From Oscillospiraceae bacterium (GTDB taxonomy: Bacteria; Bacillota; Clostridia; Oscillospirales; Acutalibacteraceae), in assembly GCA_902796295.1 (NCBI GenBank), contig CADBOL010000133.1:1-12629 (forward strand): a stretch of DNA of 12,629 nucleotides, in the 5' to 3' direction. This document shows, in pieces, positions 6,141 through 12,629 of the stretch. The translations under genes and the position numbers were made by a program. Under the pieces are notes generated by a model. It ran no database searches and was not told the DNA's origin. It saw nothing but the letters and a program-made list of their open reading frames with translations. How positions within the stretch are numbered: position 1 is the first letter of the stretch; the number at the start of each line of letters is the position of its first letter.

Positions 6141-8314
6141 CAGTCTTCCTCCGACCAGTTTGCAAGCAGATCGGCAAACGGGTTGTTCGCAACCTTCTGC
6201 TTACTCTGCTGTCTCATATAGTTTTCAACATCTCTCTTGCCGGCGCCGGCGCTCTCTTTTCTCTTGTTGAAATCAGAGAGCTTCTCACGGTAGCCGCAGG
6301 AGCAGTAAAACATCTTCTTTTCGCCCTCTCCGCGCATCTCAAGTTTCTTATGGCACTCGGGGCATCTGGCGTTGGTGATAACCGAGAGACTCTTGCGGTA
6401 GCCGCATTCCCTGTCCTGGCATACGAGCATTTTGCCCTTTTTGCCGTTGACCTCGAGCATGTATTTGCCGCACTCGGGGCAGACTTCTCTCGTAATATTG
6501 TCGTGGCGGTATACCGCGTCGCTCGCCTTTACCGAGCTGACAAGCGCGGATGCGTAGCGCCTCATCTCATCGACAAACTTTTTGTCATTCTCGGTGCCGT
6601 TTGCTATCATCGAAAGCCTCTGCTCCCATTTCGCGGTGAGCTCGGCGGATTTGAGATCGGCGGGCACTATATTGACAAGCTGCCTCCCCTTTGAGGTCGG
6701 GAATATCTCCCTGCCCCTTCTCTCAACATAAAATGAGTCAAACAGCTTTTCGATTATATCGGCTCTTGTCGCCGGGGTGCCGAGACCGCCCGCGGTCTTG
6801 AGCACATCTCTGAGCTTTCCGCTCTCAACCTGCGAGCCGGGATTCTCCATCGCGGTGAGCAGAGTCGCCTCCGTATAGCGTGAGGGGGGCGATGTCTTGC
6901 CGGCAACAATCCTGACATCCCTCGGAGTCATCGCCGCGCCCTGATTCAGCTGCGGCAGAGACTGTGATTTCATATCATCGGAATCATCGGTATCATCAAT
7001 GAGCGAAGAATCATAAAGCGCCTTCCACCCGGCGGACTTGACGCTCTGCCCTTTGGCGTAAAAATCGTATCTGCCGAATGAAATCTTTACCTGAACCTCA
7101 TCATACTCATAAGGCGCGCTGAGCACCGCGAGAAATCTGCGAACGACCAGGTCGTAAATATGCATCTCATCGCGTGTGAGCCTGTTGAGTTCAACATACT
7201 GCTCGGTGGGAATTATCGCGTGATGATCGGTGACCTTGGAATCATTGACGATATATTTCGTCTGAATCGGCTTCGAGCGCAGGATTGCGCCTGCCGCCTC
7301 TTTATACTGACCGACAGCTATCGCGCGAAGGCGCTCGGGCAGAGTCGCCGCCACATCCTTTGTGATATATCTCGAATCTGTCCTCGGATAAGTGAGCAGC
7401 TTATGGGTTTCGTAAAGACTCTGCATATATGAGAGAGTCTGCTTTGCGGAGTATCCGTATTTTTTATTGGCGTCTCTCTGCAGCTCGGTAAGGTCATATG
7501 CCGCAGGAGGAGTTTTGAATTTATATTGCTTTTTAACCTCTTTGAGGATTCCCTTCTGCCCCTTGACAGCCTTCATGATTTCCTGCGCCTGAGCGGCGTC
7601 GAAAAATCTCGCCTGGCCCTTTGAATCCTTGTAGAGAGCGGTGAAAGAACCGAAATCCGCCTTGACCGTGAAATAGTCTTTCGGCCTGAATTTCAGTATT
7701 TCCTCTTCTCTTTTTACAATCATGGCGAGCGTGGGAGTCTGAACTCTGCCCGCCGAAAGCTGAGCGTTATGCTTGCAGGTCAGGGCTCTTGTGACATTGA
7801 GGCCCACGAGCCAGTCCGCCTGGGCTCTTGACTGAGCCGAGCGGAAAAGATTGTCAAACTGAGCTCCGGGTTTGAGCGAAGCGAATCCCTCGCGGATTGC
7901 CTTGTCTGTCTGTGATGAAATCCACAGACGCTGTACCGGCTTTTTGCAGCCGGCTTTTATGAGAATCCAGCGCGCAACAAGCTCGCCCTCACGCCCGGCA
8001 TCGGTCGCTATGACGACTTTGTCAACTTCCTTGCTCGAGAGCAGTGCGCTGACAGCCTTATACTGCTTTGAAGTCTGGCCTATGACGACAAGCTTCATTT
8101 TATCCGGCAGCATGGGCAGGTCTTCCATCCGCCAGCTTTTATATTTATCTCCGTAAACTTCGGGGTCGGCAAGAGTGACGAGATGACCGAGCGCCCAGGT
8201 CACAATATACCTGTCGCCGATGAGGCAGCCGTTTCCGCCTTTTTTGCACCCGAGCACCCGCGCAATATCCCTTGCAACGGAGGGCTTTTCCGCCAGAACA
8301 AGTGTCTTTGCCAT
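6140..8314 (-). CDS. topB: DNA topoisomerase III (type IA)
   Basis: 724 aa. It relaxes negative supercoils and decatenates DNA by single-strand passage via a 5'-phosphotyrosine. The N-terminus is a Toprim domain with E9 (LAEKPSVA) and D105/E109/E111 (ATDAGREGEL). The strand-gate region has RAQADWLVGLNVTRAL (163-178) and QLSAGRVQTPTLA (185-197), and the catalytic Tyr309 sits in TYPRTDSRYI. The C-terminus carries two zinc-finger modules, C612/C615/C632/C637 and C651/C654/C671/C673, then a basic tail. Length and order match chromosomal TopB of Firmicutes. ATG at 8314 has GAGGA 7 nt upstream. It is the first gene of a four-gene operon whose other members are cell-surface proteins, an odd partnership. 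Nothing else in the window suggests a conjugative element, where extra topB copies also occur. Confidence 0.96.
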   Translation of the reverse strand: MAKTLVLAEKPSVARDIARVLGCKKGGNGCLIGDRYIVTWALGHLVTLADPEVYGDKYKSWRMEDLPMLPDKMKLVVIGQTSKQYKAVSALLSSKEVDKVVIATDAGREGELVARWILIKAGCKKPVQRLWISSQTDKAIREGFASLKPGAQFDNLFRSAQSRAQADWLVGLNVTRALTCKHNAQLSAGRVQTPTLAMIVKREEEILKFRPKDYFTVKADFGSFTALYKDSKGQARFFDAAQAQEIMKAVKGQKGILKEVKKQYKFKTPPAAYDLTELQRDANKKYGYSAKQTLSYMQSLYETHKLLTYPRTDSRYITKDVAATLPERLRAIAVGQYKEAAGAILRSKPIQTKYIVNDSKVTDHHAIIPTEQYVELNRLTRDEMHIYDLVVRRFLAVLSAPYEYDEVQVKISFGRYDFYAKGQSVKSAGWKALYDSSLIDDTDDSDDMKSQSLPQLNQGAAMTPRDVRIVAGKTSPPSRYTEATLLTAMENPGSQVESGKLRDVLKTAGGLGTPATRADIIEKLFDSFYVERRGREIFPTSKGRQLVNIVPADLKSAELTAKWEQRLSMIANGTENDKKFVDEMRRYASALVSSVKASDAVYRHDNITREVCPECGKYMLEVNGKKGKMLVCQDRECGYRKSLSVITNARCPECHKKLEMRGEGEKKMFYCSCGYREKLSDFNKRKESAGAGKRDVENYMRQQSKQKVANNPFADLLANWSEED

Positions 8315-8351
8315 CGGTATTCCTCACATAAGCATATAAATATACATTATA

Positions 8352-8381
8352 ATAATATCACCATACTCTATTCATTGTCAA
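8352..8381 (-). promoter_or_regulatory. Promoter of the topB operon
   Basis: On the minus strand a perfect TTGACA (8381-8376), an 18-nt spacer and TATTAT (8357-8352) preceded by TGA, making an extended -10 (TGATATTAT). The start point would be near 8345, about 30 nt before the topB ATG. The -35 box lies inside the palindrome TTGTCAACAA (8375-8384), so a repressor bound there would block this promoter. Confidence 0.8.
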
Positions 8382-8412
8382 CAATTTCGCTGTTAACAAA
8401 TTGTTTACAATT
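8375..8412. promoter_or_regulatory. Cluster of overlapping palindromes between topB and dgt (putative operator)
   Basis: Within 38 bp there are TTGT-CA-ACAA (8375-8384), TGTTAACA (8391-8398) and AATTGT-TT-ACAATT (8399-8412), and the longer pair AACAATTT (8380-8387) / AAATTGTT (8398-8405). All use TTGT/ACAA half-sites. They overlap the topB -35 box and lie upstream of dgt. The AT-rich composition raises the chance of accidental palindromes. Confidence 0.4.
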
Positions 8413-8483
8413 AAAATAAAGGAATTTATCCGTTTTCCTGCGTATATATGTTTACAGAGCGAAAACAATCTGTGTTTATTACG

Positions 8484-9500
8484 ATGAGGGAGGTGCTGAT
8501 CCTGAGCTGTATACGTGAAGAAAAATACGAGCGCGAAAAAAAGACTCTGTCGCCGCGTGCAAGTCTTGCCTGCAACTCGCGCGGGAGAATGCGCCCCGAA
8601 GAGGAATGCTCCGTCAGGACGGAATATCAGAGAGACAGAGACAGGATAATCCATTCGAGCTCCTTCAGACGCCTCAAACACAAGACACAGGTCTTCCTTT
8701 CGCCGGAGGGCGATTATTACCGCACACGTCTGACCCACACGCTTGAGGTGGCGCAGATATCCGATACCATCGCGGACTCCCTCGCTCTCAACAGAGACCT
8801 GACAAACGCGATAGCGCTCGGCCATGACCTCGGGCACACGCCTTTCGGCCACGCGGGAGAGAGAGCTCTCAATTCCGCCGCGCCCGGAGGCTTCAGACAC
8901 TATGAGCAGAGCCTGAGAGTGGTTGACACCCTCGAAAAAAACGGCGAGGGGCTCAACCTCACATATGAAGTGCGAAACGGAATTGTCAGACACACAAACG
9001 GCGAGCAGGCGGAAACCCTTGAGGGCAGAGTGGTCCGCCTGTCAGACAGGATAGCTTACATCAATCACGATATAGATGACGCCAAAGCGGCGGGTATTCT
9101 CACCGAGGATGATATTCCCGTTGAAATCCGCGATGTGCTGGGCTACACAAAAGCGCAGAGGATAAACACTCTCGTTACCGACTGCATCTCAAACAGCTCG
9201 GATGATATTTCTTTATCTCCCGGGATTCAGATGATATTTGATATGCTTCATAATTTCATGTTTGATGCGGTTTACACAAACCCCGCCTGCAAGAGCGAAG
9301 AGGGCAAGGCGGAAGAGATGATTGCCATGCTCTATGACAGGTTTTCAAAATACCCGGAGCTGATGCCCGGGCTGTATGTAAAACTCGCGAGAACTTTTTC
9401 TCCCGAAATCGCCGCCTGCGACTTTGTTGCCGGTATGACGGACAGATACGCGGTGAGAACTTTTGAAAATATATTTATTCCCAAGGGATGGAATACGTAA
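8484..9500 (+). CDS. dgt: Deoxyguanosinetriphosphate triphosphohydrolase-like HD protein
   Basis: 338 aa from the ATG at 8484. It hydrolyses dGTP or other dNTPs to the nucleoside and triphosphate, keeping dNTP pools balanced. The HD-domain metal site is complete: H85 in RLTHTLEVAQ, H114-D115 in GHDLGHTPFGHAGE (also H118, H123), and D188 in SDRIAYINHD. The family N-terminal block SVRTEYQRDRDRIIHS and FRRLKHKTQVFLSPEGDYY are intact. Length is usual. The start is uncertain: a near-perfect AGGGAGGTG (8487-8495) lies inside the reading frame, the ATGs at 8448 and 8484 lack their own ribosome site, and family similarity begins only at IREEK, so a CTG at 8502 may be used. It is the first gene of the dgt-dnaG operon and diverges from topB. 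Confidence 0.93.
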   Translation: MREVLILSCIREEKYEREKKTLSPRASLACNSRGRMRPEEECSVRTEYQRDRDRIIHSSSFRRLKHKTQVFLSPEGDYYRTRLTHTLEVAQISDTIADSLALNRDLTNAIALGHDLGHTPFGHAGERALNSAAPGGFRHYEQSLRVVDTLEKNGEGLNLTYEVRNGIVRHTNGEQAETLEGRVVRLSDRIAYINHDIDDAKAAGILTEDDIPVEIRDVLGYTKAQRINTLVTDCISNSSDDISLSPGIQMIFDMLHNFMFDAVYTNPACKSEEGKAEEMIAMLYDRFSKYPELMPGLYVKLARTFSPEIAACDFVAGMTDRYAVRTFENIFIPKGWNT

Positions 9501-9515
9501 TTACAAGGTGCTTTT

Positions 9516-10571
9516 ATGAGAGAACTGCCGAAAAAACTGATACCGATAATCTCGGTTTTTCTGATATTTACTTTCGCCGTGAGCGTACACGCCGATTTTT
9601 CGGATGAGGCCAAAGGCGGCACGGAGGTAAGCATCACAAATGCCGAGCCGTTTGTCGCAACCTCTTTCCTGGGTGTTGATTCGCTCTACAGCCTTTCACA
9701 GCCGGATAAATACAAAAGCGATGAGCTCGTTGTAAGATTCTACAGAATGGCCTACGGGCTTAACGTATCGGCCTCATCATCCGGGCCGGTGCTGAATACC
9801 GAAGGCTATGTCCTGCGAAGGCCCGTTTCTCCGCAGCAGGGAGATATTGTCTATGCCGCTTCCGAGGGACACTGGGCAATCGTCAAAAGCAACACGAGAG
9901 GGCGCATAACCCTGTTTGAGCAGGATGTCCGCAACAACGGCAAAGCAAGTATAAACAGAGTTATAAAATACCCGTCTGATTCCTACACGGTCTATTCGCC
10001 CAGAGCCGTCAGAGGCAACGCTTACCCCACGCTGAAAAACGTGTCGACAGGCACCACCGTGCTGATTGCAAACGGCAAATTCTATGATGATTCCGGCTCG
10101 GTCAATGAAATCACAACCGAGACGGAAACCGAAGAAACCGAGAGCACGGACAAAAAAGGCGAAAAGACAAAAGACTCAAAAGACAGCTCAACCTATAAAG
10201 ACAACAGCAAGGTGGATTACACCACATATAAAAGCGAAGAGAGTTCGGCTTCACCCGCGGCTCCCGTTTTCACCACGGAAAAGATGCCCGACGGTTATGA
10301 GGAGTTCCTGACATCCACCACAAAGAGAAGATTTTTCAAAAAGAAAGAAACCACCACCGAAGAGTCAAAAACTGAAATACTTACCGAAACCGAGTATTAT
10401 ATTGAAAAAACCGTATATTCAACCGCGCCCGCCAGAGCGGAGGAAAAGAAACCGGTTGATCCGGCTCTCATTTTCGGCGTGGTTGTCGTAGCGGGAATTG
10501 TCTGCATTGCCGCCGCCGGAATCCTGGCGGGAGTTGCAATGAAAAAACACAGCGATGACGATGATGATTAA
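9516..10571 (+). CDS. Membrane-anchored CHAP-like protein lacking the catalytic cysteine
   Basis: 351 aa. Residues 1-26 are a Sec signal peptide ending VSVHA. A region at about 60-165 resembles the CHAP amidase/peptidase fold: KSDELVVRFYRMAYG (67-81) matches the Q-C-V-E-L-V-x-R-x-Y pattern but has Ser68 in the Cys position; QQGDIVYAASEGHWAIV (107-123) carries the expected His119; and LFEQD (133-137) replaces the usual E-x-N. The only Cys in the whole protein is C330, inside a membrane span, so a cysteine nucleophile is absent. Residues ~195-313 form a Thr/Glu/Lys/Ser-rich stalk, followed by a single span (316-341) and an acidic tail ending DDDDD. It is likely anchored in the membrane and reaching into the wall. 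AAGGTG lies 6 nt before the ATG; it starts 15 nt after dgt. Ser-nucleophile activity or a pure binding role are both possible. Confidence 0.75.
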   Translation: MRELPKKLIPIISVFLIFTFAVSVHADFSDEAKGGTEVSITNAEPFVATSFLGVDSLYSLSQPDKYKSDELVVRFYRMAYGLNVSASSSGPVLNTEGYVLRRPVSPQQGDIVYAASEGHWAIVKSNTRGRITLFEQDVRNNGKASINRVIKYPSDSYTVYSPRAVRGNAYPTLKNVSTGTTVLIANGKFYDDSGSVNEITTETETEETESTDKKGEKTKDSKDSSTYKDNSKVDYTTYKSEESSASPAAPVFTTEKMPDGYEEFLTSTTKRRFFKKKETTTEESKTEILTETEYYIEKTVYSTAPARAEEKKPVDPALIFGVVVVAGIVCIAAAGILAGVAMKKHSDDDDD

Positions 10572-10599
10572 TAATGTGCATTGATTGAGGATGACAGCA

Positions 10600-12354
10600 G
10601 TGAAGATAAGCAGAGATTATATACAGACATTACATGACAGACTTGATATTGAGGATATTGTTTCCTCTTATGTTTCATTAAAAAGAACCGGACGCAATCT
10701 TCAGGGCCTTTGCCCTTTTCATAACGAAAAAACACCGTCATTTACGGTGTTCCCCGAGACCAAATCATTTTACTGTTTCGGCTGTCAGGCATCGGGAGAT
10801 ATTATCAGTTTCACGATGAGGATGGAAAACCTCGACTATGTGGAAGCGGTCAAATCTCTCGCTTCAAAAGCGGGGATTCCCCTGCCCGACGAGGGCTTTG
10901 ATGACTCGATGTCAAAGCTGAGAATGAGAATTCTCTCCGCTAACAGAGATGCGGCAAAATACTATAACTCACAGCTTTTCGCGCCTCAGAACAGCGAAGC
11001 CCTCGATTATTTCAGACGCAGAGGTCTCACGAAACAGACTCTCACACATTTCGGGCTCGGCTATGCGCCGCCCGGCTGGACGGGGCTGATTGACCATCTG
11101 AAATCCCTGGGATATACCGAGCGCGAGCTGATTCTCGCCGATCTCGCCAAGAGGGGCAAAAACAACAGCGTATATGACTCATTCAGAAACAGAGTCATTT
11201 TCCCGATAATAGATTTAAGGGGCAATGTTGTAGCTTTCGGGGCAAGGGTCACCGACGACTCAAAGCCGAAATATATCAACACAGCGGATACCCCGGTCTA
11301 TAAAAAGGGTAACGGGGTTTTCGGGCTGAATTTTGCGAAGAACTCCCCCGAGAAAAAGCTCCTGCTCGTTGAGGGATATATGGATGTCATAGCCCTTCAC
11401 CAGGCGGGAATCACAAACGCGGTGGCGTGTCAGGGTACGGCATTCACTTCCGAGCAGGCGAATCTGCTGTCAAGATACGCCGAAGAGCTCTATATATGCT
11501 ACGACAATGACGGCGCGGGCAAAAAAGCCACGGCGAGGGCGCTCTCCGTTCTCGGCAAAACCGGGCTTCATATAAAAGTTGTCCAGATGGAAGGCGGCAA
11601 GGATGCCGATGAAATCATCCGGACATACGGCAAGGAGAGATTCCTTTCGCTTCTCAATAAATCGGGAAATGAGATTGAGTATAAACTTAACTCCCTGCTT
11701 TCCGATTTCAATGTCAGCACCGATGACGGCAAGGCAAAATATCTCACTGCCGCCGCCGAAGTGCTCGCGGCATGCTCGCCGATAGATAAAGAAGTCTACG
11801 CCGGGCGGCTGTCAAAAGAATTCGGCATCAGCAAAGAGGCAATCCTCACTCAGATAAGAAGCTCCGAAATCAAGGCCAGAAGAGTGTATTCGGCTGAGAG
11901 AAGGAAGGCAATCAACAAAGCGGCAGACAGCGTCTTTGAGGGCAGAAACAATCCCGAGCGCAAGACAAATCTCAAAGCTGCCGTCGCCGAAGAAACTCTT
12001 ATCGCGCTGCTGATGAGAAATCCGGATTTCTACCGCAAGCTCAAGGATGAATTCACGCCCGATGATTTCGTGACTCAGTTCAACAAGAGGATTATCACCG
12101 TTCTTATTGAACTTATTGAAGGGAATTATTCCACGGATCTTTCAATGTTCGCGCAGGAATTCACGCCCGAAGAGATGGACAGCATCGGAAACATAGCGAG
12201 AAAAGGAATCACGCTTGCAAACACGCTCACGGAATGCAGAGACTGCATAAAAACTCTCAAAAGCTTAAAAAGCGGAGAGAAGGTCGACGTCAGATCGATG
12301 AGCGACGAGGAATATCTCAAAGCCTTTGAAAAAATGAAAAAAAACCGTAACTGA
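10600..12354 (+). CDS. dnaG: DNA primase
   Basis: 584 aa from the GTG at 10600, preferred because TGAGGAT (10586-10592) lies 7-8 nt upstream and family members begin at this point (M-K-I-S-R-D-Y); in-frame ATG (10591) and TTG (10585) overlap that ribosome site. It makes the RNA primers for both replication strands together with the replicative helicase. The N-terminal CHC2 zinc ribbon has C38, H41, C59 and C62 (GLCPFHNEKTPSF and FYCFGC). The Toprim core has E258 (VEGYMDVIALH), GTAFTSEQ, and D302/D304 in CYDNDGAGKKA. A C-terminal helicase-binding region (from about 470) begins EETLIALLMRNPDFY. Length is normal for Firmicutes. It follows the CHAP-like gene by 28 nt and precedes a probable rpoD, the classic clostridial order. 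Confidence 0.96.
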   Translation: MKISRDYIQTLHDRLDIEDIVSSYVSLKRTGRNLQGLCPFHNEKTPSFTVFPETKSFYCFGCQASGDIISFTMRMENLDYVEAVKSLASKAGIPLPDEGFDDSMSKLRMRILSANRDAAKYYNSQLFAPQNSEALDYFRRRGLTKQTLTHFGLGYAPPGWTGLIDHLKSLGYTERELILADLAKRGKNNSVYDSFRNRVIFPIIDLRGNVVAFGARVTDDSKPKYINTADTPVYKKGNGVFGLNFAKNSPEKKLLLVEGYMDVIALHQAGITNAVACQGTAFTSEQANLLSRYAEELYICYDNDGAGKKATARALSVLGKTGLHIKVVQMEGGKDADEIIRTYGKERFLSLLNKSGNEIEYKLNSLLSDFNVSTDDGKAKYLTAAAEVLAACSPIDKEVYAGRLSKEFGISKEAILTQIRSSEIKARRVYSAERRKAINKAADSVFEGRNNPERKTNLKAAVAEETLIALLMRNPDFYRKLKDEFTPDDFVTQFNKRIITVLIELIEGNYSTDLSMFAQEFTPEEMDSIGNIARKGITLANTLTECRDCIKTLKSLKSGEKVDVRSMSDEEYLKAFEKMKKNRN

Positions 12355-12373
12355 TATACACGGAGGAGATAAT

Positions 12374-12629
12374 ATGGCAAAAAGCGAAAAGACAAAGGAA
12401 AAAGTCAGCGGGAAAGAAACCGGAAAAGACGTAAAGACAAAAAAGGCCGCGAAAACCGCGGAAACCGAAAAGACTAAAAAGACCGAAAAAACCGCAAAAG
12501 CAGCGGAAACCGGGAAGGCGAAAAAGACTGTGAAAGCCGAAGAACCCGAGAAGGCAAAGAAGGCCGTAAAAACCAAAAAATCCGGGAAGGCCGAAAAGCC
12601 GGTGAAGGCTGAAAAAACAGCTAAGGCCG
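12374..12629 (+). CDS. rpoD: Probable RpoD/SigA housekeeping sigma factor, Lys-rich N-terminal extension only (runs off right edge)
   Basis: The frame opens with ATG at 12374 after a strong GGAGGAG (12363-12369) and stays open to the end: 85 codons. The product is extremely basic and simple: 30 of 85 residues are Lys, and the rest is mostly Ala, Thr, Glu, Val and Gly with no Leu, Ile, Arg, Cys or aromatic residue, resembling histone-H1-like tails. None of the conserved sigma-70 regions is reached. The rpoD call comes from position: in Firmicutes the gene right after dnaG is normally rpoD (sigA), and several clostridial RpoD proteins carry such Lys/Ala-rich N-terminal tails. It starts 19 nt after the dnaG stop, so it is in the same operon. 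A separate histone-like protein is the main alternative. Confidence 0.6.
   Translation, partial: MAKSEKTKEKVSGKETGKDVKTKKAAKTAETEKTKKTEKTAKAAETGKAKKTVKAEEPEKAKKAVKTKKSGKAEKPVKAEKTAKA

Noticed and set aside
6107..6694. 195-codon plus-strand frame opposite the 3' end of topB
   Set aside because: It covers the antisense of the topB zinc-finger region, which is clearly real; hydrophobic mirror composition is expected there.
6140..8314. topB as marker of an integrative conjugative element
   Set aside because: No integrase, relaxase, type IV secretion, direct repeats or tRNA target are present, and it lies next to the dgt-dnaG operon, so it is a chromosomal gene.
8375..8412. Rex-type redox operator (TTGTTAA-N4-TTAACAA)
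   Set aside because: Only single half-sites match; no pair with the right spacing and orientation is present.
8393..8432. Sigma-A promoter for dgt on the plus strand
   Set aside because: TTAACA and TTTACA are possible -35 boxes but no acceptable -10 hexamer is found 16-18 nt downstream, so I do not annotate it.
8358..8993. 211-codon minus-strand frame opposite dgt and across the intergenic region
   Set aside because: It runs through the topB promoter and the dgt HD motifs in antisense; no family resemblance.
10110..10420. Tandem repeats in the Thr/Glu/Lys-rich stalk of the CHAP-like protein
   Set aside because: The region is low complexity but has no constant repeat unit or period.
12265..12576. 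103-codon Phe/Ser-rich minus-strand frame at the right end
   Set aside because: Phe, Ser, Ala and Val arise as the exact complement of the Lys/Glu/Thr codons of the plus-strand gene; not a membrane protein.

Overview
The window looks like chromosomal DNA from a low-to-mid GC Firmicute of class Clostridia, probably an uncultured gut lineage near the Oscillospirales. This rests on three things: the gene order dgt - (inserted gene) - dnaG - Lys-rich ORF (probable rpoD), the AGGAGG-type ribosome binding sites, and good sigma-A-type promoters (TTGACA/TATTAT, TTGCAT/TATAAT, TTGCAA/TACAAT). The taxonomic placement is an inference; no rRNA or tRNA gene is present.

Left part (1-3090): a minus-strand pair made of a 41-codon hydrophobic mini-gene (181-306) and the start of a lipoprotein gene that runs off the left edge (1-161). 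Next come a strong hairpin (587-619), a minus-strand calcineurin-like metallophosphoesterase (634-1599) and a divergent AgrC-type GHKL histidine kinase (1798-3090). Each of the last two has a recognisable promoter in the shared 198-bp gap. No response regulator is encoded anywhere in the window.

Middle part (3073-8314, minus strand): a tight four-gene operon in the order topB (DNA topoisomerase III), an OppA-type peptide-binding lipoprotein with no permease or ATPase genes, a degenerate GH5-like TIM-barrel protein lacking the expected catalytic glutamates, and a small multi-pass membrane protein. The junctions are TGATG, ATGA and 15 nt. The operon's last gene overlaps the 3' end of the convergent kinase gene by 18 bp.

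Right part (8484-12629, plus strand): dgt (dNTP triphosphohydrolase), a membrane-anchored CHAP-like protein whose catalytic Cys is replaced by Ser, dnaG (primase), and the start of a gene with a very Lys-rich N-terminus, most likely rpoD (sigma-70/SigA). This is the clostridial macromolecular-synthesis operon (nucleotide hygiene, priming, housekeeping sigma factor) with a cell-surface gene inserted in it. The topB operon diverges from it across an AT-rich gap holding several overlapping palindromes.

The most unusual content is two apparent pseudo-enzymes (GH5-like and CHAP-like), each co-transcribed with DNA replication genes; an orphan oligopeptide-binding lipoprotein translationally coupled to topB; and an orphan quorum-sensor-type kinase next to that surface cluster. 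A surface sensing or ligand-binding module is possible, but the sequence alone does not prove it.
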